NCBI RefSeq assembly: GCF_034047335.1
Contig: NZ_CP139137.1
Location: 372,001 to 436,000, forward strand
Length of the DNA stretch: 64,000 nt
Direction of reading: 5' to 3'
Origin: Chryseobacterium sp. JJR-5R
GTDB taxonomy: Bacteria; Bacteroidota; Bacteroidia; Flavobacteriales; Weeksellaceae
A program made the translations under genes and the position numbers. Below are positions 20,473 through 28,491 of the stretch, one piece after another. Numbering within the stretch: position 1 is the first letter of the stretch; every line of letters starts with the position of its first letter. Under the pieces are notes generated by a model. It made no database searches. It worked only from the letters and a program-made list of their open reading frames with translations, and was not told where the DNA came from.

Positions 20473-20517
20473 TATTGCATCGGATTTAAGCTTAATTTTG
20501 ATTAAAATTATTCAGTT

Positions 20518-22485
20518 ATGGAAGAATGCTGCAATGCAAAACCGAAAAAAGAACCCCAACAAGACAGTCATGGTCATGAAGGTCATGACCACGATAATAA
20601 CCATGCTCATGATACGGGAGATCAATCAGCCTTTCAGATGTTTCTGCCTGCACTGATTTCATTTACCTTACTGCTGATCGGAATTGTACTGGATTATTAC
20701 GTGAAACCCGATTGGTTTAAAGGCTTCATCCGTCTTGCATGGTATTTAATTGCTTACGTTCCGGTTGGGTTACCGGTATTAAAGGAAGCTTACGGAAGTA
20801 TAAAGAACGGTGATGTTTTTTCTGAGTTTTTCCTGATGGGGATTGCAACCGTCGGTGCTTTTTGTATCGGAGAATATCCGGAAGGTGTTGCCGTAATGCT
20901 GTTCTATTCAGTGGGCGAAGTTTTTCAGGCAATAGCCGTAACGAGAGCAAAAAGTAATATCAAAACCCTGCTCGACCAGCGCCCGGATGAGGTAACGATC
21001 CTGAAAGACGGAAAACCGCAGACCCTAAAAGCCGGGAAAGTAAATATCGGGGAAATCATTCAGTTGAAATCAGGGGAAAAATTAGGTCTGGACGGCGAAC
21101 TATTATCAGAAACGGCTTCATTCAATACTTCAGCATTAACAGGTGAAAGTAAACCGGATACTAAAATAAAAGGTGAAACCGTCTTAGCCGGAATGATTAA
21201 TCTGAACACCGTAAGCCAGGTAAAAGTAACCGCAGCATACAAAGACAGCAAGCTGAGTAAAATCCTGGAAATGGTTCAGAATGCAACGGCACAGAAAGCT
21301 CCTACAGAACTCTTTATCAGGAAATTTGCAAAAATATATACCCCGATTATTGTATTTCTGGCCATCGGAATTACGGTGTTGCCTTATTTTTTTGTCGAAG
21401 ATTATTTATTCAGAGATTGGCTGTACAGGGCATTGGTATTCCTTGTGATTTCCTGCCCCTGTGCTTTGGTGATTTCCATTCCGCTGGGGTATTTCGGGGG
21501 AATCGGTGCAGGAAGCCGTCATGGGATTTTATTCAAGGGAAGCAACTTTTTAGATGTCCTGGCAAAGGTCCGGCATGTGGTAATGGATAAAACCGGAACG
21601 ATGACGGAAGGTGTTTTCAAAGTACAGGAAGTTAATTTTAAAAATGATTTTAACAAAGATGAAATTCTAAAGTTCATCAATGCGTTGGAAAGTAAAAGTT
21701 CGCATCCCGTTGCTACGGCCATTCACGAATATGCCGGTGAAATCGATCATAATGTAAAATTGGAAAATGTAGAGGAAATTGCCGGCCATGGATTAAGAGC
21801 TGACGTTAACGCAAAAGAATTATTAGTCGGGAATTTTAAGCTGCTGGACAGATTCAGTATCCGTTATGATATCAAACCTGAAAATATCGTCTACACTTTA
21901 ATTGCCGTTGCGTACGATAGAAAGTTTGTCGGCTACCTGACGATTGCAGATTCTGTTAAAACAGATGTACAGCTAACAATCAATAAATTAAATGCATTAC
22001 ATGTAAAAACGACTATGCTCAGCGGCGATAAAACTTCCGTTGTACAATTTGTTGCAGACAAACTGGGAATTCAGAATGCCTACGGAGACCTTCTTCCGGA
22101 AGATAAAGTAAATAAAGTCAAAGAAATTAAAGCGGAAAGCCAAACCGTGGCTTTCGTCGGCGATGGCGTAAACGATGCTCCGGTTGTTGCGCTAAGCGAT
22201 GTGGGAATTGCGATGGGCGGACTGGGAAGCGATGCAACCATTGAAACTGCCGATGTTGTCATCCAGGATGACAGGCCGAGCAAAATCCCGATGGCCATCA
22301 ATATCGGGAAACAGACAAAAAAAATCGTCTGGCAGAATATTATTTTGGCTTTTTCTGTAAAAGCGGTGGTCCTGGTTCTGGGTGCCGGAGGTATAGCAAC
22401 AATGTGGGAAGCTGTTTTTGCCGATGTGGGGGTGGCATTATTGGCTATTTTAAATGCCGTCAGAATTCAGCGGATGAAGTTTTAA
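20518..22485 (+). CDS. Heavy-metal P1B-type ATPase (Zn2+/Cd2+/Pb2+ exporter type)
   Basis: Inner-membrane pump exporting divalent heavy metals from the cytoplasm. 655 residues. Instead of an HMA domain, the N-terminus carries Cys-Cys (MEECCNAK) and a His-rich tract (residues about 16-35, HGHEGHDHDNNHAHD), likely to bind metal. Then come two TM pairs, the actuator domain (TGESKPD), the ion-transport motif SCPCALV in TM6, the phosphorylation site DKTGTMTEG, the P1B marker SSHPVA, and GDGVNDAPVVALSDVGIAMGG. The CPC plus HP motifs and C-terminal TM region fit the ZntA/CadA subgroup (P1B-2) better than copper pumps. It probably shares a transcript with the Fur-family gene upstream. Confidence 0.92.
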   Translation: MEECCNAKPKKEPQQDSHGHEGHDHDNNHAHDTGDQSAFQMFLPALISFTLLLIGIVLDYYVKPDWFKGFIRLAWYLIAYVPVGLPVLKEAYGSIKNGDVFSEFFLMGIATVGAFCIGEYPEGVAVMLFYSVGEVFQAIAVTRAKSNIKTLLDQRPDEVTILKDGKPQTLKAGKVNIGEIIQLKSGEKLGLDGELLSETASFNTSALTGESKPDTKIKGETVLAGMINLNTVSQVKVTAAYKDSKLSKILEMVQNATAQKAPTELFIRKFAKIYTPIIVFLAIGITVLPYFFVEDYLFRDWLYRALVFLVISCPCALVISIPLGYFGGIGAGSRHGILFKGSNFLDVLAKVRHVVMDKTGTMTEGVFKVQEVNFKNDFNKDEILKFINALESKSSHPVATAIHEYAGEIDHNVKLENVEEIAGHGLRADVNAKELLVGNFKLLDRFSIRYDIKPENIVYTLIAVAYDRKFVGYLTIADSVKTDVQLTINKLNALHVKTTMLSGDKTSVVQFVADKLGIQNAYGDLLPEDKVNKVKEIKAESQTVAFVGDGVNDAPVVALSDVGIAMGGLGSDATIETADVVIQDDRPSKIPMAINIGKQTKKIVWQNIILAFSVKAVVLVLGAGGIATMWEAVFADVGVALLAILNAVRIQRMKF

Positions 22486-22643
22486 AATAAATCTCCTGCG
22501 GATTGCATATAATTTCAAAATAATTAAATATCTGTGCAGTCTGTGGGAGCAAAGGCACTTTATTAACATCAGCAATCAATTAAAATAATATCATTTAAGA
22601 ACTGACTTTCATCATGAGTGCGTCATAAAAGCCATTTCTGCAG

Positions 22644-22651
22644 TATATTTG
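22644..22651 (+). promoter_or_regulatory. -7 promoter box upstream of the Cys-rich small protein
   Basis: TATATTTG, a full match to TAnnTTTG, 17 nt before the TTG start codon at 22669. No convincing -33 element is seen. Confidence 0.45.
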
Positions 22652-22668
22652 TAAGACAGAATTGACAA

Positions 22669-23031
22669 TTGAGGTTTTTCATTTCCATATTCATCATTTT
22701 TACCATTGCAGTCCGTCCGGTTCTGCCATTGGTAAATTATGCGGTGAATTATAAATACATCGTAAAAAGCCTTTGTGAAAAAAGAGGTATTCCGCAATCT
22801 GACTGTAAAGGAAGATGCTATGTGGAAAAAGAACTTGCCAAAACAGAGAAGCAGTCCAGTAATCATCAGGATATCAAAATTTCAGGATTGGATGTGTTTG
22901 TATCGAATGAAATCCTTTCCTGTTCTGGTACAGTTCACTCTGATGCTTCAGTAAAAAATCCTGATTCGGCTTATACCGGTTTTCATGCCTCGGAATATTT
23001 TTCCAGGATATTCCATCCTCCTTTAACTTAA
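22669..23031 (+). CDS. Small Cys-containing exported or membrane-anchored protein of unknown function
   Basis: 120 residues starting at TTG 22669; no better start is available. A hydrophobic N-terminal segment (about 3-24) can act as signal peptide or anchor. After it comes a conserved-looking cysteine cluster, SLCEKRGIPQSDCKGRCYVEK (three cysteines at 36, 46 and 50), and a fourth cysteine at 85. I do not recognise a named family, but small Bacteroidota proteins with a C-x9-C-x3-C pattern and similar context occur beside metal genes. It sits between the metal ATPase and the YHS/SCO/SOD genes, so a role in periplasmic metal handling is plausible; this is inference. 23032-23261 is AT-rich and holds no gene. 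Confidence 0.65.
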   Translation: MRFFISIFIIFTIAVRPVLPLVNYAVNYKYIVKSLCEKRGIPQSDCKGRCYVEKELAKTEKQSSNHQDIKISGLDVFVSNEILSCSGTVHSDASVKNPDSAYTGFHASEYFSRIFHPPLT

Positions 23032-23261
23032 ATTTATTTTTAAACTGATTTATTTTTATTTTAATTATTGGATCTTACTAAATTTTTAAGATATGCTTTG
23101 CTAACATCTAGAGTTTAAAAAATGTTTTGATTTCAATTAATCTTAACAGCTTGCATCGCATCTTAATGGTTCAAAATTAATTCACCTGTATTAAGTTTAG
23201 TTTAAAAATCCAGTCAGTTTCTATTCAATACCATTATTAATTTCAATTTAATTTAATTCAA

Positions 23262-23537
23262 ATGAAGTCCAAAATTATCATAACGGCATTATTGTCGGTT
23301 TCATTGATGGCGTGTGCCCAGGAAATACCTAAAGTGAAGCATAAGAAAAGCAGTAAAGCTTTAAAATCCCAAGTCCAGAAAGTGAAATTTGCCAATGCAG
23401 AAGATCCGATCTGCCATATGCCTGCGGAGCCCGATATGAAAGATACGGCAGTGTATAAAAATAAAACGTACGGTTTTTGCAGTGTATACTGCAGAGACGA
23501 GTTTAAAAAAGATCCGGCAAAATATGTCCAGAAGTAA
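23262..23537 (+). CDS. YHS-domain lipoprotein
   Basis: 91 residues: lipoprotein signal with SLMAC (Cys18), a Lys-rich linker (about 23-42), then a YHS domain (about 45-88) with the metal-binding cysteine pattern DPICHMP (Cys51) and YGFCSVYCRDEFKKDPAKY (Cys73, Cys77). YHS domains occur in copper and heavy-metal proteins and in metal-dependent enzymes. The 3' end overlaps the SCO gene by 14 nt, implying translational coupling and a shared role in periplasmic copper or metal handling. Confidence 0.88.
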   Translation: MKSKIIITALLSVSLMACAQEIPKVKHKKSSKALKSQVQKVKFANAEDPICHMPAEPDMKDTAVYKNKTYGFCSVYCRDEFKKDPAKYVQK

Positions 23538-24204
23538 AAAAGGAAATAATACCAGAAGCAGAGTGATTATTCCTGTTGTCATTATTGCTTTATTGTTTTT
23601 AGGGATCGGTATCGGAATGGGTTATTTTAAAAAAAATCTATACACGGTGATGAAAGTCCCGGATTTTGAACTTACCGATCAGAATAACAAAAAAATTACC
23701 AATAAAGATATGCTGGGGAAGGTTTATCTGGTGGAGTTTTTCTTCAGCAGGTGTCCTACGATCTGTCCTGTAATGAATACGAATATGAGAGCCATTGAGA
23801 ATAGGATCAATAACCCAGATTTCGGAATTATTTCGATTAGCATCGATCCGGAAAATGATACTCCGGAATTATTGAAGGAACATGCTCGGAAAATCGGTGT
23901 CAAATCCCCGAACTGGCATTTTTTGACAGGGAACAGAGATGATATCGGCAAAATAGCAGACCAGTTTAATATTTATGTTGGGGATAAAGAAGATGAAAGC
24001 GAAAGCCTGAACCACAGCGGTATGATTGCACTTGTTGACCAGGAAGGAAATGTCCGCTGCAGATACAACCAGGATAATATACCGGTTCTGTACTATTCAG
24101 GGCTGAATTATGAAGATGCAAAAGGAAAAATACCGAAACTGACCGGGAAATACCATCCTGACAGAGAACTATTAATTGAAGATATTAAGAAATTATTGAA
24201 ATAA
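23524..24204 (+). CDS. SCO family protein (copper chaperone / thiol-disulfide oxidoreductase)
   Basis: Periplasm-facing thioredoxin-fold protein of the SCO1/SenC family, which delivers copper to the CuA site of cytochrome oxidase. From the ATG at 23524 it has 226 residues: a basic N-terminus, one TM anchor (about 14-34), then the domain with the CxxxC copper motif FFFSRCPTICPVMN (Cys77, Cys81) and the third ligand in NHSGMIALVD (His164). An upstream in-frame start at 23482 would add 14 residues inside the YHS gene and before the anchor, so I prefer 23524. It overlaps the YHS gene by 14 nt. Confidence 0.92.
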   Translation: MSRSKKGNNTRSRVIIPVVIIALLFLGIGIGMGYFKKNLYTVMKVPDFELTDQNNKKITNKDMLGKVYLVEFFFSRCPTICPVMNTNMRAIENRINNPDFGIISISIDPENDTPELLKEHARKIGVKSPNWHFLTGNRDDIGKIADQFNIYVGDKEDESESLNHSGMIALVDQEGNVRCRYNQDNIPVLYYSGLNYEDAKGKIPKLTGKYHPDRELLIEDIKKLLK

Positions 24205-24309
24205 GGGCTGAAAGCCGGGAAAAGGAAGTATTGCGAGCGCTATGCAGACCTTCAGCTTCAAACTCCCATCTTCCAGTCAAAACATAAATCATACAAAAAA
24301 CAAAACATT

Positions 24310-24984
24310 ATGAAGATTATGAAAGTAGCTGCTCTGAGTGCAGTATTTGCGGCGCAGTTTGCATTCGCACAGTTTAAGCAGACGGCCCTGCCTTATGCAT
24401 ACAATGCATTGGAAGGGAATATTGATGCACAGACTATGGAGATCCATTACTCCAAACATGCTGCCGCCTATGTTGCCAACCTGAATAAAGCCATTGCAGG
24501 GACGCCGCAGGAAAAGCAGACTTTGTTTCAGATTATGTCCAATGCTTCAAAATTGAGCCCGGCTGTCAGGAACAACGCGGGAGGCCATTACAACCACGAA
24601 CTGTTCTGGACTGTTCTTACCCCTGAAAAAAATACGCAGCCGTCAGCAAAGCTTACCAAGGCTATCAATGATGCATTCGGAAGCATGGATGGTTTTAAAG
24701 AGAAGATGAGCAAAGCAGGAGCAGACCGCTTCGGGTCAGGATGGGCATGGCTCTCTGTGGATAAATCCGGGAAACTTTTCGTTTCTTCAACACCCAACCA
24801 GGATAATCCTTTAATGGATGTAGTAGATCAGAGAGGAGCACCTATTTTCGGGATCGATGTCTGGGAACATGCATATTACCTGAAATACCAGAACAAAAGA
24901 GCAGATTATTTAACAGCCATCTGGAACGTAACCAACTGGAAAGAGATCAGCAGAAGGTACGAAGAAGCAATTGCTAAAAAATAA
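24310..24984 (+). CDS. sodA: Exported superoxide dismutase, Mn/Fe type
   Basis: Converts superoxide to O2 and H2O2. 224 residues with a signal peptide (1-20, cleaved after FAFA), so it is periplasmic or secreted, unlike the cytoplasmic enzyme. Metal ligands are all present: His46 (EIHYSKH), His96 (GGHYNHELFW), Asp183 and His187 (DVWEHAYY). The GGHxNHxLFW pattern is the manganese-type signature, but metal use may be flexible. The mature domain starts at LPYAYNALEGNID. It follows the SCO gene by 105 nt and completes a periplasmic metal/redox cluster with the YHS and SCO genes. Confidence 0.93.
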   Translation: MKIMKVAALSAVFAAQFAFAQFKQTALPYAYNALEGNIDAQTMEIHYSKHAAAYVANLNKAIAGTPQEKQTLFQIMSNASKLSPAVRNNAGGHYNHELFWTVLTPEKNTQPSAKLTKAINDAFGSMDGFKEKMSKAGADRFGSGWAWLSVDKSGKLFVSSTPNQDNPLMDVVDQRGAPIFGIDVWEHAYYLKYQNKRADYLTAIWNVTNWKEISRRYEEAIAKK

Positions 24985-25552
24985 CAGTAATTTAAACTGC
25001 AGCATATTCCTCACCTTATTTGTGGTATTCAGCCTTCTGGCACTCTTGGGGAATATGCTGTATATTATGACTGCACTTACGAAGTTTCGTTCATCAATAA
25101 AACAATCCGGGATTTTACTGTAACGGAAATGTTGTCTTAGGAAAAATTTTCCAAGAGCCAACGATACCAATTTTCTTCCTTTCAGTAAAACAAAAAGTTC
25201 AGAACAGAAATTCTCTATTTATATTTTTCCTGATCGTACAGAAATTAAAATACATAGAAATTCTTATCTGTAAGCAGGATAGATTTTCTGTCTTAAATCC
25301 TTTCATCTTATCAGTTTTTTAAAGTCTTTATGCAGAGCTGTTATTCCGTAGGAATCTCAACATCGTATTTCACATAAAAATTTTTAAACTTCGCTCAGAT
25401 TCCTGAGGAAGGTCAAAATAGAATGGAACACCACGTTACAGAACTTTTACAGTTTTAAATTGAATATTTACTTTTCAATTGATATACATGAAACGCTGCG
25501 GTATGATTATAATCTGAGGGAAAGCAACCTTATGAAATAGAAATAATACATT
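24985..25552. other. Gene-poor stretch after sodA
   Basis: No convincing gene. It begins with a near-perfect 14-bp inverted repeat, CAGCATATTCC at 25000-25010 with GGAATATGCTG at 25050-25060 (39-nt loop), without a T run, so a weak candidate for transcript-end processing. The rest is AT-rich and full of stops on both strands. Confidence 0.5.
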
Positions 25553-25723
25553 ATGACTGATCCTTTTTATACGCACGGAGTTCCGGCAAATAATTATTAT
25601 AATCTCAAAGCCTACATCTGATTCAGCAGATATACTTGTAATTGACAAAATAAGGAAGATATTGATACATATATTGCTCAGAAAAAAGAAAACCATCAGG
25701 GGAAATTTGAACTGATCGATTGA
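25553..25723 (+). pseudogene. Possible decayed small gene with two in-frame stops
   Basis: From the ATG at 25553 one frame reads MTDPFYTHGVPANNYYNLKA, then stops at 25619 and 25643, and continues in the same frame as NKEDIDTYIAQKKENHQGKF up to a final stop at 25721. The residue composition is protein-like on both sides of the stops. No family is recognised. The antisense ORF over the same bases is low-complexity and not convincing. Confidence 0.3.
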
Positions 25724-25741
25724 TAAGATGAAATGACAGCA

Positions 25742-25773
25742 ATAAAAAAAGAGATCCAAAAATGGATCTCTTT
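25742..25773 (-). terminator. Terminator of the rpsT/tRNA-Glu transcript
   Basis: Read on the minus strand: AAAGAGATCC, 6-nt loop, GGATCTCTTT (25747-25773), followed by a T run, directly behind the second tRNA. Confidence 0.88.
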
Positions 25774-25776
25774 AAG

Positions 25777-25848
25777 TAGCCCGTAGGGGAGTCGAACCCC
25801 TCTTACCAGAATGAAAATCTGAGGTCCTAACCGATAGACGAACGGGCC
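25777..25848 (-). tRNA. tRNA-Glu (anticodon TTC), copy 1
   Basis: 72 nt from GGCCCGT to ACGGGCTA. The anticodon stem TCAGA/TCTGG holds the 7-nt loop TTTTCAT with anticodon TTC; the T-arm is GGGGTTCGACTCCCC. No CCA is encoded. Identical to the copy at 25947-26018. Confidence 0.95.
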
Positions 25849-25946
25849 ATCTACCAAACTGTAAATAATTTACAGGGTTAGTGTTTTTGTTTTTATAAGT
25901 TTACAACTCTTATTTAATTACCCGGTTAGCAGTAATTAAAATTAAG

Positions 25947-26018
25947 TAGCCCGTAGGGGAGTCGAACCCCTCTTACCAGAATGAAAATCTGAGGTCCTAA
26001 CCGATAGACGAACGGGCC
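25947..26018 (-). tRNA. tRNA-Glu (anticodon TTC), copy 2
   Basis: Same 72-nt sequence as the copy at 25777-25848, separated by 98 nt. It begins 11 nt after the rpsT stop codon on the same strand, so it is most likely processed from the rpsT transcript. Confidence 0.95.
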
Positions 26019-26029
26019 AGCTATATTGA

Positions 26030-26284
26030 TTAAGCCAGTTTGTTAACGTGCTTAGTTAATTTGCTTTTTAAGTTAGCCGCTTTGTTTTTGTGGATAATAT
26101 TTCTCTTAGCTAATTTATCCAATAAAGCGATAACCTTTGGCAGTTGTTCTGCAGCAACAGTTTTATCCTCTTCATTTCTTAACCCCTTAATTGCTGTTCT
26201 GGCAGTTTTGTGGTAATATCTGTTACGAACTTTTCTTACTTCGTTTTGTCTGATTCTTTTTAATGCTGATTTATGATTTGCCAT
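26030..26284 (-). CDS. rpsT: 30S ribosomal protein S20
   Basis: Small basic 16S-rRNA-binding protein. 84 residues from the ATG at 26284 (MANHKSALKRIRQNEVRKVRN), the normal family start and length. A longer reading from 26305 would begin inside the promoter box and is rejected. The protein is Lys/Arg-rich and helical. A consensus promoter lies just upstream (26303-26334), giving a leader of only about 12 nt. The two identical tRNA-Glu genes follow at once. Confidence 0.96.
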   Translation of the reverse strand: MANHKSALKRIRQNEVRKVRNRYYHKTARTAIKGLRNEEDKTVAAEQLPKVIALLDKLAKRNIIHKNKAANLKSKLTKHVNKLA

Positions 26285-26302
26285 ATCGTTCAAATGTGAG
26301 TG

Positions 26303-26334
26303 CAAAAGTAAAAACTTTTTTTTTATCTACCAAA
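26303..26334 (-). promoter_or_regulatory. Promoter of rpsT and two tRNA-Glu genes
   Basis: Read on the minus strand: TTTG (26331-26334), 20-nt spacer, TACTTTTG (26303-26310). It decides the rpsT start at 26284. Confidence 0.75.
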
Positions 26335-26350
26335 TTATTTTTTAAAAAAA

Positions 26351-26671
26351 TTAATTTTCGTTTGATAAATATTTTCTGAGTTTATCGATCGCCTGTTCTA
26401 TTTTAATATTCTCTTCTTCTCTTTCTAATTTTTTGATGGTGCTTTTCAGCATAACCATCGCATTGTTCCATTCTCCGGTAGTATTGGTAAAGGTAAATTC
26501 GTCAATTGTTACTTCAAAATCGACTCTTTCACCTATCCTGTAAAGCCTGAAACTTATTTTATCATCACTGCCTGTTATCCCGTCTTCATTGATCTTTAAA
26601 TCGTAACTTTTTGGGTTAGAGTGGATTTTCTTAAAAAGAAGCTTGGCTTCCTGTATTTTTAAATCCGGCAT
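26351..26671 (-). CDS. Conserved-looking hypothetical protein
   Basis: 106 residues, no signal peptide or membrane segment, so probably cytoplasmic. Charged and mixed alpha/beta: MPDLKIQEAKLLFKKIHSNP at the start, a central beta-rich part (ISFRLYRIGERVDFEVTIDE) and a C-terminal helix rich in Glu and Lys (about 78-104), possibly a coiled coil. No family recognised. A TATATTTG -7 box on the minus strand lies at 26754-26761, about 85 nt upstream. Coding is supported by sensible composition and by the ATG followed by a well-structured reading frame; no homology evidence is available here. Confidence 0.6.
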   Translation of the reverse strand: MPDLKIQEAKLLFKKIHSNPKSYDLKINEDGITGSDDKISFRLYRIGERVDFEVTIDEFTFTNTTGEWNNAMVMLKSTIKKLEREEENIKIEQAIDKLRKYLSNEN

Positions 26672-26970
26672 GATCTGAAATTTGGTGTCTGCAGAAATCA
26701 GGTTTATTAAATACGCATGTATTTTCTGTCACTGATGACTCTTTCAGACGGTGCAAATATAATATTTTTCTGATATTAAAAAAAGATTATTCACCAAAAT
26801 CATATCAATTTTTGATCAATAGTTTTGAAATTAAGGTTCATTATCCGGCAATAATTGCTGCATCTGCTGCTTAAATTATTTATTAACAATTCATTAAGCT
26901 GAAGTTTCAGGATTTTATTACTTATGTATTAATTTACAAATACATTGGCCGGTCGGTCAGACTTAAAAAC
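26672..26970. other. Intergenic stretch without a gene
   Basis: AT-rich; apart from a -7-like box on the minus strand (26754-26761), I see nothing in it. Confidence 0.5.
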
Positions 26971-26996
26971 AAAAAAGCTCTGTAAAAGAGCTTTTA
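26971..26996 (-). terminator. Terminator of the third tRNA-Glu
   Basis: Minus strand: AAAAGCTCTTTTACAGAGCT hairpin followed by a T run, directly downstream of the tRNA at 27011-27082. Confidence 0.85.
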
Positions 26997-27010
26997 GGTA
27001 TTGCTTCACG

Positions 27011-27082
27011 TAGCCTATAGGGGAATCGAACCCCTGTTGCAAGAATGAAAATCTTGAGTCCTGACCACTAGACGAATAGGCC
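27011..27082 (-). tRNA. tRNA-Glu (anticodon TTC), copy 3, different sequence
   Basis: 72 nt from GGCCTAT to ATAGGCTA. Anticodon stem CAAGA/TCTTG with loop TTTTCAT, anticodon TTC; T-arm GGGGTTCGATTCCCC. It differs from the two tandem copies in the acceptor, D and anticodon stems, so it is a separate gene lineage. Confidence 0.94.
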
Positions 27083-27096
27083 AAATTTTGAGGTCG

Positions 27097-27127
27097 CAAA
27101 AGTAGCCATTAACTTTTTAACTTCAAA
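27097..27127 (-). promoter_or_regulatory. Promoter of the third tRNA-Glu
   Basis: Minus strand: TTTG (27124-27127), 19-nt spacer, TACTTTTG (27097-27104), 14 nt before the mature tRNA 5' end. Full consensus. Confidence 0.8.
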
Positions 27128-27138
27128 ATTATTTCTTA

Positions 27139-28425
27139 TTATTTGAAAACTTTTTGGATCACCGTATTCTTAATGCCTTTAGCTTCAATATCTTTCTGAA
27201 GCTTCACTGCATCTTCCAGGGTATATGCTTTTCCGTAAGTATAATAAAAAACGCCGTTTTCTTTATTTCTTTCCACATCTTTAAGGGTCTGCATGATGAA
27301 TGAATTACCGTTCAGTTTATCGCCGCTGTATACTTCCAAAGTATAATATCCGGCATTCATCTTCTGATTAGGCATAAACCCGACTGCATACGCATTCCTG
27401 AAGCCTGCATCTTTAGCGGTCTTGATATTGACATCCCTTACCGAAGCCAGATTCGTTACGCCGTAATAATATTTATACTGTCCGTTTTCTTTAATCGGCA
27501 ATATATAGTTGAGTCCTTTTAAAGCCGGGTCGCCGTCATTATATTTTGTTGGGGAGCTCAACAGTAAAATCCTGAAATCATTCTTTAATGCAACTTCTGC
27601 CAGCCTGTCAGGCTCGGGCTTCTTTACAACATAAGAATTGCCGGATTTTCTGTCAACCGCTTTTTTATAATCAAGAATTGCTTTGTAAATACTTTCCGAA
27701 ATTTCATCCTGCCCTTTTTCCGAGGCTAAATAATGGCTTTCCTCCGGATGGTTGATAAACCCGGTTTCTATAAGCACGGAAGGCATGGCGTTCATACGGA
27801 GAACGTGAAGGTTTTTCTGGAATACCCCTCTTGAAGTTCTTTTATCCTTATTTACAAAATTGTTTTCCACCAGTCCTCCCAGCAGCAGGCTTGATTCAAG
27901 ATACCGGCTTTGCTGAAGCTTTAGGGCAATTAAAGATTCCGGGGAACCCGGATCATAAGAACCGAAGGTCTGCTTGTCTTTTTCATCCAGGAAAATTACG
28001 TCATTTTCCCTTTTGGCCACTTCCAGGTTGGTGTCATTCTGGTCCGGCCCCTGTACAAAAGTTTCCGTTCCGTAAGCCGTCGGTCTTTTTGACGAGTTGC
28101 AGTGGATGGAAACGAAAAGGTCTGCTTTACTCCTGTTGGCAAGATTGGTCCTGTCTGATAAAGAAGGGTATTCATCAATCTTCCGGGTGTAGATTATCTT
28201 AAAATCTTTATTTTTCTCAAGCATTTCGCCCACCTTCAGGGTAATGGCAAGGGTAACATCCTTTTCTGCGATCCTTCCGATATCGGAGTAGGTTCTGTTG
28301 GCCCCGTGATCACTTCCTCCGTGTCCGGCATCTAAAACAACGATAAATTTTTTCTGTGAAAAAATAAAGTTACTGAACAGAATAAGGAGAAATGATAAAA
28401 TTATTTTAAAATTTACTTTGTGCAT
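27139..28425 (-). CDS. N-acetylmuramoyl-L-alanine amidase (AmiC-like, Amidase_3)
   Basis: Periplasmic zinc amidase that cuts the bond between MurNAc and the stem peptide during cell division or wall turnover. 428 residues: signal peptide (1-23), catalytic domain (about 26-255) with zinc ligands His35 (DAGHGGSDHG), Glu54 (AEKDVTLA) and His108 (SIHCNSS), and catalytic Glu220 (VLIETGFINHPEES). After a linker, residues about 270-428 form a second part with a SPOR-like ending (FYTYGKAYTLEDAVKLQKDI, NTVIQKVFK), which could target denuded septal glycan. The gene is divergent from lptD with 66 nt between starts. Confidence 0.9.
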   Translation of the reverse strand: MHKVNFKIILSFLLILFSNFIFSQKKFIVVLDAGHGGSDHGANRTYSDIGRIAEKDVTLAITLKVGEMLEKNKDFKIIYTRKIDEYPSLSDRTNLANRSKADLFVSIHCNSSKRPTAYGTETFVQGPDQNDTNLEVAKRENDVIFLDEKDKQTFGSYDPGSPESLIALKLQQSRYLESSLLLGGLVENNFVNKDKRTSRGVFQKNLHVLRMNAMPSVLIETGFINHPEESHYLASEKGQDEISESIYKAILDYKKAVDRKSGNSYVVKKPEPDRLAEVALKNDFRILLLSSPTKYNDGDPALKGLNYILPIKENGQYKYYYGVTNLASVRDVNIKTAKDAGFRNAYAVGFMPNQKMNAGYYTLEVYSGDKLNGNSFIMQTLKDVERNKENGVFYYTYGKAYTLEDAVKLQKDIEAKGIKNTVIQKVFK

Positions 28426-28491
28426 CTTACAGTGTTAAAAATTATATTAATTTTGGGCCTTAATTGCATATCATAAATATAACAAAATAAA

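Noticed and set aside
25000..25060. Inverted repeat after sodA as a rho-independent terminator
   Set aside because: The loop is 39 nt and no T run follows, so it is not a normal terminator; listed only as a weak structure.
25475..25759. 94-codon open frame on the minus strand
   Set aside because: Rich in Ile/Phe from AT-rich DNA, with no start context; it lies antisense to the probable decayed gene and reaches into the terminator.
25777..26018. Tandem identical 72-bp units as insertion-sequence ends or a CRISPR-like repeat
   Set aside because: Both units fold as complete tRNA-Glu genes; the repeat is explained by tRNA duplication.
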